Shown: positions 45,377 to 57,150, counted from the first letter of the stretch. The stretch is DNA of 64,000 nt from Lycorma delicatula (GCF_047948215.1 NC_134465.1:42631946-42695945); one strand, 5' to 3'. Notes: a model not told the origin generated them from the letters alone. A program made the numbers and translations.

Positions 45377-45687
45377 GTTAAATAAGCATTTTTCAACAAT
45401 TCATATGCTTTGATATTTTGTAATTTTTTTTTTCTATTTATAACAAAATTAAATTCACCTCATGTTTTTCTAAAGCGTTTACTTTGCGTTTTCACTCCAG
45501 ATATGACGTTTACGTAATGAGTAATGTTACAACATAGAAATCTGGGTGATAAAAAAGTTTACAAATTTAGTTCAGATTTAGATTAATGTACTTACGAAAC
45601 CTTTTTTTAAGGGTTTTTTAAGGGATTTTTAAGGGACTGAAAATGTTACTATAAAAAAACTGACAACAAAGGTGTTATACTTTCCTC
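44974..45687. other. Spacer with (TA)n and T41 runs
   Basis: (TA)n at 45053-45097 and 41 T at 45333-45373. No gene recognised. Confidence 0.5.
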
Positions 45688-45953
45688 TCTTTTTCTGTTT
45701 AGCCTCCGGAACCACCGTAAGGTATTATTTCAAAGAATGAATGAGGATGATATATATGAATGTACATGAAGTGTAGTCTTGTACGGTTTCAGGTGAGATG
45801 TGTGATTCATTGAAACCCGACCACCAAAGAACACCGTTAACCACGATCTATTGTTCAGATCCTATAAAAGTAGGATTTGAACTTTAGAACTCTCGACTTC
45901 GAAATCAGATGATTTACGATGATGACTTCACCACTAAACCGACCCGATGGGTC
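45688..45953 (-). mobile_element. tRNA-derived SINE family A, copy 8
   Basis: The minus strand keeps ACCCATCGGGTCGGTTTAGT (A-box end), the body and the tail. The B-box region is partly eroded. Confidence 0.75.
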
Positions 45954-46984
45954 GTCTTTATTTACTAAAAGTATATTTAAATTAGGTGTGGAGGTGTTTC
46001 ACTCGTGTTGAACCGGGGGTCGATTAAAAAGCAGTTACTGATTTTACGGTGGCATAATTTTTCGGTGCGGATTAATAATTTAGTTTTTGCGAATATGTAT
46101 TAAAAATAAACAATTTTTATTTTGGAAATGTTTCAGAACAGAAATATTGCGGCAGTTTCGATTGAGCTAAGGTGGAAATAGCCGGGTGAACTTGATGGTT
46201 TGTTCCCTATACACGCACGCGCGCGCACACGCGCACTCAGAGAAAGAGAGAGTGAGTGAGAGGATATGCATATATACATATATATATAATTTCACTCTTT
46301 CACCCTTCCTTTGATCTTTTTTTTATATTTTATTCAAGGTTGCTTAAAACGCATTACTTTTTTTTGTAGACAACATTATAAAAATTATGTACGTAGGTAT
46401 AATGTATAATGTGTTATGTGTGTCGTGATGAAGAGAGGGGGGTCAGACGTGCATTTCTATAGTTGCTTTTATGAAACCCGTCCGTCTGGTCAAATTACAT
46501 CAAAACCCAAACTTGACGTAGTGTATTAAAATCCACCCTTCTTTCTTTTTTTTACGCTATTCACTACTCTGCATGCGCCTCCGCATTTATACTAACACAA
46601 ACGCGAGTGCGCCTACACACATATAAACACAAAACATATGTTTGATTAATCGGTGTAATAAAAGGGTGTATTATAATTTTTTCCCCTTTTCTTTTCTTTA
46701 TCAGGAAGATACCTTTTGATCCTCTTCCGTATTTTTTTTAATAATCTAATAAAATTATCTAATATAATAATATATTGCATAATTAATTATAATTCACATA
46801 TGCTCGTGAAGCATTATTATAAATTATTTACGCTTGGATGATCGATATATCTTATACAATCGATTAATAATAAAAAGGGTTATAAAAATTAAAACATAAG
46901 ACTGCCAAAAAAATAAAAACAAAAATAAATAAATTGAACTAAAAAAAAATCAAATAACGTATGGAAATAAAGGACTTAACATCG
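45954..46984. other. AT-rich stretch without recognised gene
   Basis: A mixed CG/CA dinucleotide run lies at 46211-46238, followed by GA- and TA-rich tracts. No gene recognised. Confidence 0.4.
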
Positions 46985-47140
46985 TTATGGGGTCGGCTTT
47001 CGTGGTAGCGTTTCGGCCTTTCATCCGGAGGTTCCGGGTTCAAATCCCGGTCAGGCATGGCATTTGCACACGCTACTTGTCATTCATCTCATCTTCTGAA
47101 GCGGTACATAGTGGTGGTCCCGGAGATGCGGTATTTAATT
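46985..47140 (+). mobile_element. tRNA-derived SINE family E, full copy
   Basis: A-box-like TCGTGGTAGCGTTTCGG and a strong B box GGGTTCAAATCCCGG are 30-40 bp apart. Then come TCAGGCATGGCATTTGCACA and CATTCATCTCATC, ending before the AT-rich tail. This is the clearest copy; partial relatives are at 6485, 13530 and 15440. Confidence 0.75.
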
Positions 47141-47257
47141 AAATAAAATAATGGGTGACCGATATTCTTTCAGACAGTTTTAATATATTTTTCATGTTGT
47201 AGAAATAGCAGGCATTTAAGATCGTCGAATGATTAAGATCTCACCAGGTCTTATAAC

Positions 47258-47564
47258 GATAACCCACCGGGTTGGTCTAGTGGTGAACGCGTCTTCCCAA
47301 ATCAGCTGATTTGGAAGCCGAGAGTTCCAGCGTTCAAGTCCTAATAAAGCCAGTTATTTTTACACGGATTTGAAAATTAGATCATGGATACCTATGTTCT
47401 TTGGTGGTTGGGTTTCAATTAACCACACATCTCAGGAATGGTCGAACTGAGGAATGTACAAGACACTCATACATATCTTCATATACACTCATACATATCA
47501 TCCTCATTCATCCTCTGAAGTATTATCTAAACGGTTGTTACCGGAGGCTAAACAGGAAAAAGAG
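47258..47564 (+). mobile_element. tRNA-derived SINE family A, copy 9 (full-length reference)
   Basis: The complete element is 307 bp: A box in GGTTGGTCTAGTGGTGAACG, B box CGTTCAAGTCC at 47331-47341, body, a partial tandem repeat of CACTCATACATATC, and the tail GGAGGCTAAACAGGAAAAAG. An exact 12-bp duplication AGGTCTTATAAC lies at 47246-47257 and 47565-47576. It is probably transcribed by pol III when active and mobilised in trans by a LINE. Confidence 0.93.
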
Positions 47565-47576
47565 AGGTCTTATAAC

Positions 47577-49022
47577 TATAAGAAAAGTTTGTCCTTCAAC
47601 GATAATATTTAAACACAGTCAGTGGGTTCTTTAATATAGGAAAATTATTCATATTATAAAAAAAATAACACTTACCAAATACTCTTTTTTTTGGTGGAAT
47701 AGAAATAATTAAACATTATCTCTAAAAAGCCTTTTTACGGTAGAATAGTTGGGTTTCTCCTTTAACACTTCTGAGAAAAGATGAAAATTTTTACATTTAT
47801 ATTGTAAAAAATATAAATGTTCCGATGGCAACAGTTTAATTCCCCCCCCCCTCACCAATAAAACGTGATAATTAATGATTTCTAGCTGGTATTTTCAAAA
47901 TTATAATCAGTTGTTTTTAACCGGTGATAATAGGAAGCGGTTCATTAAAATAAACCCTTCGTTGACATTGAATACCGTATTTCGACTTGGATTTGACCAG
48001 GAGTAAGTAAAATATTTTTAAAAATTTGATAGTAAAAGTGGTCCTTCAAGAAAAACATTCTGGCAAAAGATTGCATTTAAAATCTATCTAATAAATGATG
48101 AATTACAAATAGGAAACGATTTTGGGAATCGATTTTAAATAACGAGTTTAGTAAATTATTTTAGAAATCGGTTTCTGCAGAGTGTTCTTATAGGGTTCTG
48201 GGCGGACGATATTTGGAGGGAACCTATTGAAACAATGTTTATTTCAAGTATAAATTTATACTCGTTGCATGATTCTTTTATAAGGAAACATTTAAATTTC
48301 GAGTATAAAATGTGGTACTTATCTTCTCGTCTATAGAGATGCAGACTGATATTATGGAATCTTAACAATTTTGTGCCTGTTTTCACGTATAATTTTTGCG
48401 ATCCAATTAAATAATTTTACCCATATCTTTAACTTTTTGTCAACCGTTTGAACAGATGAGATATCATTTTGTTCACATTAAAACGCTTAAGATTTTATCT
48501 AATAAAGACAACCAAACATTCGATTTTAATGGCCTCCATCTGGGAATTTTCAAACTTATTTATTTTTTTAAACGACGAGTTCGGGTAATGTAAACCAGAT
48601 TTTATTTAAATATCTCTGTACTTTCGTAAGATAAAAACTTTTATTGAAAAAACACAAAATGAGGATCATACGAAAAAATTAAACAAGATAAAGCATTTGT
48701 CCGCGTGAATTTTTAAATTTATTTTTACCTCCTGAATCAGCCCCTTAAAGTTTGGTCAACACTTTCCGGGACATTGTATAGCTATTGGCGAGGAGGAAAA
48801 AATCGGTACCACGAATCCCCCCATGTCCGGTTGGTTAAAAAATCAGGCCAAAGCTGGGATGCATATTTGTGGGAATTTTTTTACTTTTTGGTCGACGGTT
48901 TTTCGAAAAATTAGAACAACCTGTTAGAAATAATGTTTAAGATCCTTCCAACGTAAATCAGATCGATTTAAAACTTTGGAATCATACAAGAGGTTATCTA
49001 TAAACTGAAGACCATTTCATTG
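47577..49022. other. Unassigned stretch with a K-like end motif
   Basis: No gene recognised. CTCCTGAATCAG...AAGTTTGG near 48729-48755 resembles the end of fold-back K. A minus frame at 48156-48386 has no motif. Confidence 0.35.
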
Positions 49023-50324
49023 TAAAAAAAATTATTCTGAAAACTTTGTAAATAATTTTTATTTCTCTTAAACTAATCGTATATACTTTATACTACTTCT
49101 CTATATAATCGCCACACGAATTTTAAGACATTTATCGTAGGGATACACCAGCTTCAATATTCCCTCGTCGTATTCTTCTTCCGCCAGTTCATTTAGCCAC
49201 TGAACAGCTATTTTAAGTTTATCGTCACAAGCGAATCACTTGCCGTTCAAAAATTCTTTCAATTTCCCAAACAAATGGTAATCAGAAGGAGCTAAGTGGA
49301 TTATGTGGTGGGTGGATAGTAAATTTCCCATCCAGATGTTCTCAATAAATAACGTGTCGGACCCGCAACATGTTGACGTGCATTATCATGCAGCATGACG
49401 ATGCCGTCGGTCAGCCGCCCGCAATACCGATTTTGAATGGCGCACCGTAACTTAACGTTGAGTTTTGCATTAGGTTTCTGCATTTATAGGTGTTCCACGC
49501 GGTTTGAAATCGATCAGCAGTATGCCAAACCGAACCCAAAAGACTGTAACCATCAGTTTGCGTCCAAATGGCTGTGGCTTGACCTTTGTCGATCTGGTGA
49601 TTGAGGATGACGCCATTCACTTGACCGTCGTTTTGTCTCTGGCGTGTAATACGAAATCCACGTTTCACATCCGGTAACAATTTAATTAAGGAATGATCAT
49701 ATTTTTCTGTGTAGCGCATCAAAAATTCCAAAGCAGATCCCATTCGGATTTTATTGTGACGTTCCGTTAGGACGTGCAACACCCTACGTTCACAAACCTT
49801 TCTGAAGCCTAAACGGTCATGAACAATGCGACCGATTACAGCTCTTGAAATATCAGGAAAAAAAGGGCCAGGTCGGAAATCGTTGAGCGACGATATTTTC
49901 TGATTTCATCATCGACGCGTTTCAACAAGTCCTCGGTGATTATCGACGGCCTCCTCGAACGTTCTTCACGGTGCACTTTATTTCTGTTATTTTTAAACCT
50001 TTCACACCATTTTCGTACGTTTCTTTCATTCATTCATTACATTTTCACTGTACAAATCAACTTCCTATGAATTTCAGCCGGCTTAACGTTTTGACAGTCT
50101 AAATAGTGTGACTCCACGTACTTCACAGTCGGTGGCAACATCGATTTTCCAATTCATTTCATAACATAATAAGTTACATTTAACCAAAGATACTACAACG
50201 TCACAAATTACAGACAACAATGCAGTGTGTACATTACTAGCGTAGCCATGAACGATACAGGTTCGCCAACCTTAAGGAGAGAAACTTCCCAGTGGTCTTT
50301 ACGTTAGAGATATCCGTCGTAATA
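49023..50324 (-). mobile_element. mariner element, copy 2 of the local pair
   Basis: Inverted relative to 40305-41583 and alignable along its whole length, including both ends. Its 5' end lies about 12 bp from the next mariner. Confidence 0.85.
49106..50150 (-). pseudogene. mariner transposase (copy 2), catalytic Asp1 lost
   Basis: The order matches copy 1: NERNVRKWCERFKNN, SIITEDLLKRVDDEIRK, HVLTERHNKIRMGSALEFL, then GCETWIS, where the usual GDETW has lost its Asp (codon TGT), later MLHDNARQH with the second Asp kept, and EGILKLVYPYDK at the end. Frame is broken at least three times. The two copies have lost different catalytic residues, so they were inactivated independently. Confidence 0.87.
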
Positions 50325-50336
50325 TCTTAGTATATA

Positions 50337-51271
50337 CGAGGTGTGATCAAAAAATACGGTGAATGAATTTTTATAGCGGCAACTGCCGACGCTACATCCA
50401 TATGCTGTAATTTGTGCAATAGCGTGATCAACTGAGACAAGTTGTAACACGTTCGAGTTTGCCAGTCAGCTGCCAGAGCCGCTAGAGTGAGGTTGTGTTT
50501 TCGTGTCTGTCGCGCAACATGGATTTTGAACAACGCATTAACATTAAGTTTTGTTTTAAGTTGCAAAAGAGTGCCAAAGAAGCTCACGAAATGTTAGAAT
50601 CGGTGTACGGCGATAATGTGGTAACTTTGAAGACTGTGTACAAGTGGTATGACCGATTTAAAAACGGAAATGAGTCTGTTGAAGACGAGCAGCGTGCGGG
50701 ACGTCCAGTAACCTCAAAAACAGTTGAAAATGTACAAAAAGTGGAAACAATGGTTCGTTCAAACAGACGAATGACTATTCGAGAGCTATCGGAAGACCTT
50801 AACATTTCGTACGGATCCGTTTAAAGCATTTTAACTTTTAACGACGTACGAAGAAACCGATAAGAAAAATGGACCGATGGCTTCCTTCTTCACCACGACA
50901 ACGCGCCGTGTCACACCTCGCTTCTCATTCGCGAGTTTTTGGCCGAAAAAAGTGTTCCTGTCTGTCCACATCCGCCATACTCACCGGATTTAGCACCATG
51001 CGACTTTTGGCTCTTCCCAAAAATTAAAACTGTGCTTAAAGGAAAACGTTTTGACACACTGTTTTGCTAACGCTGAGAGGGCCACGACCGAGCAGCTGAA
51101 AGCCCTTCCGAAAGACGCCTTCCAGAAATGCCTCCAGTCATGGAGTCAACGTTGGGATAAGTGCATTGCTAGCCAAGGACAGTACTTTGAAGGAGATTAA
51201 ATCGATTTCTATGTAACCTTACTAATTTTTTTAATAAAAAATTATTCACCGTATTTTTTTATCACACCTCG
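50337..51271 (+). mobile_element. mariner element with near-perfect ends, internally deleted
   Basis: Counting the flanking TA, 29-bp ends at 50335-50363 and 51245-51273 are inverted copies with one mismatch (CGAGGTGTGATCAAAAAA and its partner). TA dinucleotides flank both ends, the mariner target. At 935 bp it is roughly 350 bp shorter than usual. Confidence 0.93.
50519..51200 (+). pseudogene. mariner transposase lacking the central domain
   Basis: The N-terminal DNA-binding half is open from 50519 (MDFEQRINIKFCFKL, YKWYDRFKNG, GRP, MTIRELSEDLNISYGSV). It stops at 50822 just before the deletion. Past the deletion a different frame has the second and third catalytic Asp: FLLHHDNAPCHTS and YSPDLAPCDFWLFPK, then GKRFDT, and the end FEGD. 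The first catalytic Asp lies in the missing part. Intact termini mean it could still be a substrate for a related transposase. Confidence 0.9.
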
Positions 51272-51273
51272 TA

Positions 51274-52690
51274 CTTGTATTATAATGAAACGTCAGCAGC
51301 GTGTGCACAGAGTGAAGCATATTGACAGAATTTAGCTCTCTGACCAAATCTTTTATTTATTTTTTTCAGTGGAGGAACCCCATTTACGGGCGCCTAAGCA
51401 GTGTCGGTCTCGCTAACAGGTTCCACAGGATGTTATTAAATGTGTATGTATACCGGCGTACTACCGACTAAACCTTCACTCCTTCCAATCCTCCTCCTTG
51501 GATCAGCTAGTAAAGCATTACTTCAGGGGGAGGGTTAACGCCCCCACATACACACACAATCGGTCACCACAAGGAAACATCAAATACCATCACGCGCATC
51601 ACAGAACACAGCACATCACAAAAAAATGTCAAACACAGTTTCAACCAAGTATAAACACTCCCATAGGCACATGAGACCTCCTTAAACACACACAATACAC
51701 GCCCGCACTCACGGGTACAGACCACGCCAACGCACAAACACAGACATCGCAAGAATTCAAGTGAAGAGAAACATCGAAAGAGGCGCCCATCAATCACACA
51801 TTCACTCACTACGCACACACACTCACACACGCCTAGTAAAACATGCACTCAACTAACATACTTACCCATAACAGCCATCAGTCGTATTAATCAAATTATA
51901 AACCAACATGCATATATACATGTTCCGGCAATTTCTATTGGTTTTTTTTACGTTTTTTGGACTCAGGGTGTCGTGAGACGTCGACATTCGCAAAAACCTG
52001 GCATCGAAGTTTTTCATCGATCTGTAGAATTATATAAATGTTGAAACATTATACTTTTTCTTCTAATTATTAATATAACATTCTCAAGATATTTGGCATC
52101 TATATTCAAACCTAAATATTTAACGTAATCAATTTGTTTAATTTAGGAAGACTTTTAACTGTAAATTAGAAATCCCGTAAAAAGAAGCCGGGAATCGATT
52201 AGATTGTTGGAAAACCTATACCGAATATATATTCGTAAATTAAACAGGGGAAATCAATTGGGGTGTGTTGTAAAAATGATAGACTGATTTAAATTAGGAA
52301 GAGAAGTTTCTTTTGTAGGGATTCTGCTTATCACCAATAACTACATCGAAGGGAATCAGTATACATTCAGGATTTACTTTAAAAGTCCTTTTACTGCCCT
52401 GGGTACGAGTAGAGACATTGAGCTTAAATATACATTTAATGACCGGTTTGCTGGGTGAGAAGGAATTTGATGAATGAAAGAAAAAAGTGGATAGGTCTCG
52501 TTTTAAGTAGGAATAATTTATTAAAGGATTTTAATAACAGGAATAATGAATAGGAAAAGGAAGTACGATATCGAAATTTATATATCGATCGATTCGTTCT
52601 ATATAATCTGGAAGTTTTCAGATACATAATACAACTTTCTTGTTTCGTGATCCCCTCCACAGATACATCCCTTATTCTTTGAAACTGTAT
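51274..52690. other. Unassigned stretch with a CA-rich block
   Basis: 51540-51850 is strongly C/A-biased with many degenerate CACACA tracts, which creates a cysteine-rich minus frame (51564-51848) that I do not accept as a gene. Around 51361-51440 a TTTTTTTCAG followed by GTGGAGGAACCCC could be a splice acceptor and short exon or a LINE 3' region; undecided. Confidence 0.35.
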
Positions 52691-52700
52691 CTTGTTACAG

Positions 52701-52778
52701 GCGGCTCAACCAATCTTGATGATGCTTGGTGCCACGGCAGCGACAGCCGTAATTCCAATCATTCTACTATCACTTTAG
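52701..52778 (+). CDS. Possible terminal exon encoding a hydrophobic C terminus
   Basis: TATCTTGTTACAG ends at 52700, a good acceptor with a short pyrimidine context. It is followed by 25 codons and TAG in one frame: AAQPILMMLGATAATA then VIPIILLSL. The codons are GC-rich (GCG, GCC, ACG) unlike the surrounding DNA, and the peptide would form one membrane-spanning helix ending the protein. I cannot name the family, and no upstream exon was found in the window. It could be the last exon of a host gene whose other exons lie beyond a long intron, or coincidence. Confidence 0.35.
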   Translation, partial: AAQPILMMLGATAATAVIPIILLSL

Positions 52779-54780
52779 CATAACGTCTGCTTCGTTACCT
52801 AACAGCGAATGGGGTTTCGTAATATGTATTGCGGTGTTAGAATTGGATCGCAGAACACAGTTTTTTGAAATTTTAATCACCTCAATATACAGCTAATATT
52901 TTGAACATTATTACATTTTTAAATTTAATTTGATTTAATTATATATATACATATATATATGTTATTACATATGTCATATACATTTATATGTATATAATTT
53001 ATGTCAAATTTAATTTCAAACAATATAGCCATATTGTTTCTTGATATGATTCTAAGAAATGTGACTCATTTCCCGAGTTATCATACTTGGATTGACCGTA
53101 TTTATTTTTAGAATAAATAAAATCACCATAGATATAAACCGTCTTAAGTGACGAAAAAAAGACGTAATTCAGCAAATTATATTTATACAGATTAAAACGT
53201 TGTTCGCACACGTTAGATCTTTTAATAGAAATTCTTACAATCGTAAAATATAAATCTCTCAATTATTATTAATAATAATTAGTTTTCCATCAATTAGATT
53301 AAAAAAAACGGAACAATTATTTTTTTACGTATAAATTTCTATGCAAAATTTTGTTTGTATCCTATATTTGTAATTATCCTTTCTTAAAGAACAGTGTGTT
53401 TTTTTTTGGCAGTTTTGTATTTTAATTTTTCATATTTACCTCTTGTTAATAAATACATAATTAAAACACGAATGTTTTATAATAATTAATAGCTTAATGA
53501 AATATTTTTTGAAATCTATGTTCTTAAGTTGTTTTGTGCAACAAAATAATGAGATAAATATTATTATTATTATTATTACAAAGTAAATGTAATGGAATTT
53601 TAGAAATTAATTTTAATTAGAAGAAATAAATTTGTATATATAAAAATAATTAAAAAAAGTGAAAGAAATGGGAAGTGTATATATATATTAGTGTAACCTG
53701 AGATGCAAGCAAAACACACTATTTAATCTGATTACCCATTAGGTATACAATAGCAAGAATTATTTAATATATTCATCAGAAATGAATGACATCACATCTT
53801 TTCAAAAAATTCCTTCGTATTATATGTTTTTATACGGTTAATAACAACAATAATAATAAAAGGTAGACAGGATTTGAATAATAAACGTAAAAAAACCTTT
53901 CCAAATAAAGAAAAGGAAAAAAAATTCAAGATATTAACAAAGAAGATCTTTTCGAATATCATTAAAATTTTAAAGTGACAAAAATTCAAATCCCGCCAAA
54001 CTAAAACCGAACTTAAAATCTAAAAATGGAAAGGGAAAGGAAAAGAATAAAAAAACACGCACACACATACATACACAGAAAATAGAAATAAAAAACATAT
54101 ATATGCATATAAACCCTAGAAAAGGGCTGTTTTAGTGCTAGCGTAGGCCATTTTTATTGGTTTGCATCTTAATATTATAAGATTTTTTTTTCTTTTAAAA
54201 AAGAACGCAACGCAACAGGTTTCTGACCTTGAAACCTTGAAAAAGTATGACAAAGATGTACGCAAGGAGAGAGATAGAACGAAAGGATATATGAGAGGGG
54301 TTTTCTGTAATGGGTTAAGGGTTGAGACATAAGAGAGGGTGAGTTTTATTTTTTTCTTTCTTTTTCATTTTTTTGTTTAGTAGGACTAGTGTTGGCGATA
54401 AGTTGTGCCGGGTTGCCTAATGACGGCAATAGGAGTCTTGTCTAGCGGGACGACACTTATAATTTACGTATTTAAAACTATTTATCAATATAAATATTAC
54501 TTTTTTTCATATTAATAAATAGGCTACTATATAATTGCAAGTTAGTAGTGAAAATGTACATTTTAAAAAGATATATGTAAACTGCAAAGCGGCGAATTAA
54601 ACACGTATATAAATAATGATTTTTGCGTAAAATTTTGCAAATACTCGTACCTGATTATCCGGGGTAATGTTTGGGACATTGACCGCGCGGGTAATTTGCA
54701 AAATATGTAAAAATTTATGTAAATTAAACTACATAAACGTAAATTTTAATCGTTTAATAAATTTAAAAGTAAATAGATTT
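52779..54780. other. AT-rich stretch without recognised gene
   Basis: No coding signal or copied repeat recognised. A patch at 54120-54450 is less AT-rich. Confidence 0.4.
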
Positions 54781-54787
54781 TTGAATA

Positions 54788-55620
54788 TTGAAATTAGTTC
54801 TTAGCACAAATAAATTTAATTTTGTTAATTCCCTGGATAGAGAGGAAGCGGCGATCTTCTCTGTAAAGTATCATAAACACTCTTGCTCGTATAACGCGAT
54901 TTATGTTCGTGAATGTATAAGGAAAACTAATTCCGCTAAATATTTAGGCCTAATTATAGATAACGAATTAAGTCGGAAGTCGCACATATTGAGATTAAGG
55001 AAAGAATTATTATATTCGTATAAATTTTTACAAGTTATAGCGATAAAAAATATTCGGTTTGTTTATATAATGCGCTTATTAAATCTAGACTTGGATTTGA
55101 AATCGAATGTCGGGCGGGCGCTTATAAATCTCACTTAACAAGAGTGGAATATAAACAAAGAATTAAGAGTATTTTTCAGTAGTAAAGATAATAAAATAAA
55201 TAAACTTGTACTATACAAGAAGTATGGATGCAAAAAATATACAAATCCCGGCCGTATTTAAAAAACGGTTTCGAAAATCGTTTGTCTATTTAGGACCTAA
55301 AATTTATAACTTTAGACAATAGTATAAAGCGCATAATTGTTGAAAGTATCTTCAATTAAGAGGACGATCCGTTTATCGTCAGTATTCAGGTTATTATTGA
55401 ATAAAATTAACATAGAACGAGTTGAATTAAAATAGTGTTCAAAATTTACAGTACGATCAAAGTTTTGTACTGCTATTGATGTGACAAACTTTAGATTAAT
55501 CATATTTAGGCTATATTTTAAGACTCATTTACGTATTACCTTTGACAATTGCTTTAGGTACTCAAGAGAATGGAACTTTGTATATCTTAATGTAAAATTA
55601 TTATTGAAATAAATTTGAAT
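54788..55620 (+). pseudogene. LINE reverse-transcriptase C-terminal relic
   Basis: The open part (54788-55138) contains AKYLGLIIDNELSRKSHI, the conserved segment after the polymerase active site (KYLG-I-D--L-W--HI), then a helical stretch ending in LLNLDLDL. After several frame breaks, a shifted frame near 55258-55320 has RFRKSFVYLGPKIYNFR, typical of the C-terminal end of many Jockey/CR1-type LINE proteins (RSF--RGPKIYN). The end near 55615 is A/T-rich without a clear poly(A) tract. The 5' part, including the FADD motif, is absent. Confidence 0.7.
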
Positions 55621-55624
55621 TTTA

Positions 55625-56244
55625 AATTTACAACAGCAATCAAAATTAAATAAAAAGAAAACTGTACAACAGTATCCATTACCAATGAGTTTCATGTTGA
55701 TGCTTAATCGTACGTTTTTTATAATGACGGTAAAAAAAAAATAAGGTGGTTTAATTTCATATCAGAAATTTTTTTGAAAATCGAATGAAATCTGTTTTTT
55801 ATTTTTAACTTTTACCACCTTAAAGCCCCTGTGAAACGCTCAAAAATATGAACATTTTACGCCTATATCTCTTCTCATTATTATTGACCGGTTCAGGAGA
55901 TTTTCGACTCCCGATTTTTAGTTATAGGCCTAATTTTTTCTTTTCCATTTTGGCCACTTTATATTTCAACCTCCTTCACGTCTTCATTGCTGTTTTATTT
56001 CATCTTAATACCTTTTCATTTTCTCCGCATTCGGTTCTTTGCGTTCTTGCTAACATTTCATTTTTGGATTTTCTTTCTTGGTCGTTTAGTTTATGGAAAC
56101 CTAAATAATCTTTTATATTCAAAGGTTTTTATGTTTTAAATATCTTTTTGTATTATTTTTAGATTTTAAGTCTTTTTTTAAATTTCGTTAATTTTTTTTT
56201 CGTATTATAGATATCAAAGATTTGTTTAATTAACCTGTTTTTAT
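55625..56244. other. Unassigned stretch
   Basis: A hydrophobic plus frame at 55848-56108 looks like the shadow of a lysine- and glutamate-rich minus-strand sequence, which itself has stops. No family recognised. Confidence 0.3.
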
Positions 56245-56400
56245 ACGACTGCCCAAAGAGGAGTATAATGCATTTAAGGTGTATATGCTTGTTTGTTCTT
56301 TTGTAGCAGCTCAACTACTGAACCGATTTATATGTATAACCCCGCGTTGGAATCCTTTCGTTACCGGGAGTGTGATAGTCTATATAAATATGTATGTATA
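56245..56400 (+). repeat. Repeat H, copy 1
   Basis: ACGACTGCCCAAA, AGCTCAACTACTGAACCGAT and GCGTTGGAATCC appear in this order here and again at 56994-57150. The motif with ACTGAACCGAT is common in Helitron-type repeats, but ends were not identified. Confidence 0.6.
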
Positions 56401-56454
56401 TATATGCAGGCGATTCAAAAGAAAAGGGAAATACTCCGGAAACTGATTCTAGAG

Positions 56455-56860
56455 CTTAAAATAAGGAAAAAAGTTCATACAAATATATGTTCGAAAACGT
56501 TTTGTTATAAGTTACGGCTAACGAAATATTTCGCGCCGATTTCAGTTCCCCTAGTGAGATTTCAGTATATTAGGGGTAAACTTGATGGTTTCTTATGTTT
56601 TTTGACTCGAAAAATCGAATAAAACAGGTCTCAGAACTGTATTTTCCGTAATTTTCATGATATCCAAAGTAAAGCAGAAAACTTCAGTGACTGAAGACAT
56701 TTTGTTTAGGTTTGAACTAGAATAACTTCGGTAAATGATTAATAAATGCGTAAATTTTATTATCAAAACGTATAGAAGATTTTATTCTGAGAAAACTAGT
56801 TAATAAAATGTATGAGAAATAAAAAAATGAACTTTTATTAATAACAAAATTAACAAAAAA
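56455..56860 (+). repeat. Solitary, diverged long terminal repeat of a mariner-like element
   Basis: The order AAAAAAGTTCAT, TTCGAAAACGTTTTGTTA, ACGAAATATTTCGC, TTTCAGTTCC, TCTCAGAACTGTAT, TTTTATTAATAACAAAATT follows the left arm of 32223-32645, with about a quarter or more of the positions changed by eye. No matching right arm or transposase lies nearby. Confidence 0.65.
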
Positions 56861-56993
56861 AATCGTATGAATTAAAAAAAAATTAAAACCAACTGGCTTT
56901 AGTATAATAAATTTAGACCTTTGAGAAATTAAACTATTTTTAACTGACTTTTAAAAAAATACTCATTGTAGTTTTTACGGTAATAATTTATTA

Positions 56994-57150
56994 CACGACT
57001 GCCCAAAAAGAAATGTAATCTATTTAGGGTTTACGTATGTATGTTTATCCCATCGTAGTAGCTCAACGGCTGAACCGATTTAGATGTTTGACTTCGCGTT
57101 GGAATCCTTACATTATGGGAACTGTCAAAAAAAAAGCTATATAAAAATAT
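56994..57150 (+). repeat. Repeat H, copy 2
   Basis: Direct repeat of 56245-56400, about 750 bp downstream, with the same order of blocks. Confidence 0.6.

Noticed and set aside
51564..51848. Cysteine-rich 94-codon minus-strand frame
   Set aside because: The plus strand is a degenerate CA-rich block, so the cysteine and valine content is compositional; no signal peptide or known spacing.
55848..56108. 86-codon hydrophobic frame
   Set aside because: Phenylalanine, leucine and serine dominate because of T-rich codons; it mirrors an A-rich opposite strand with stops and shows no family signature.
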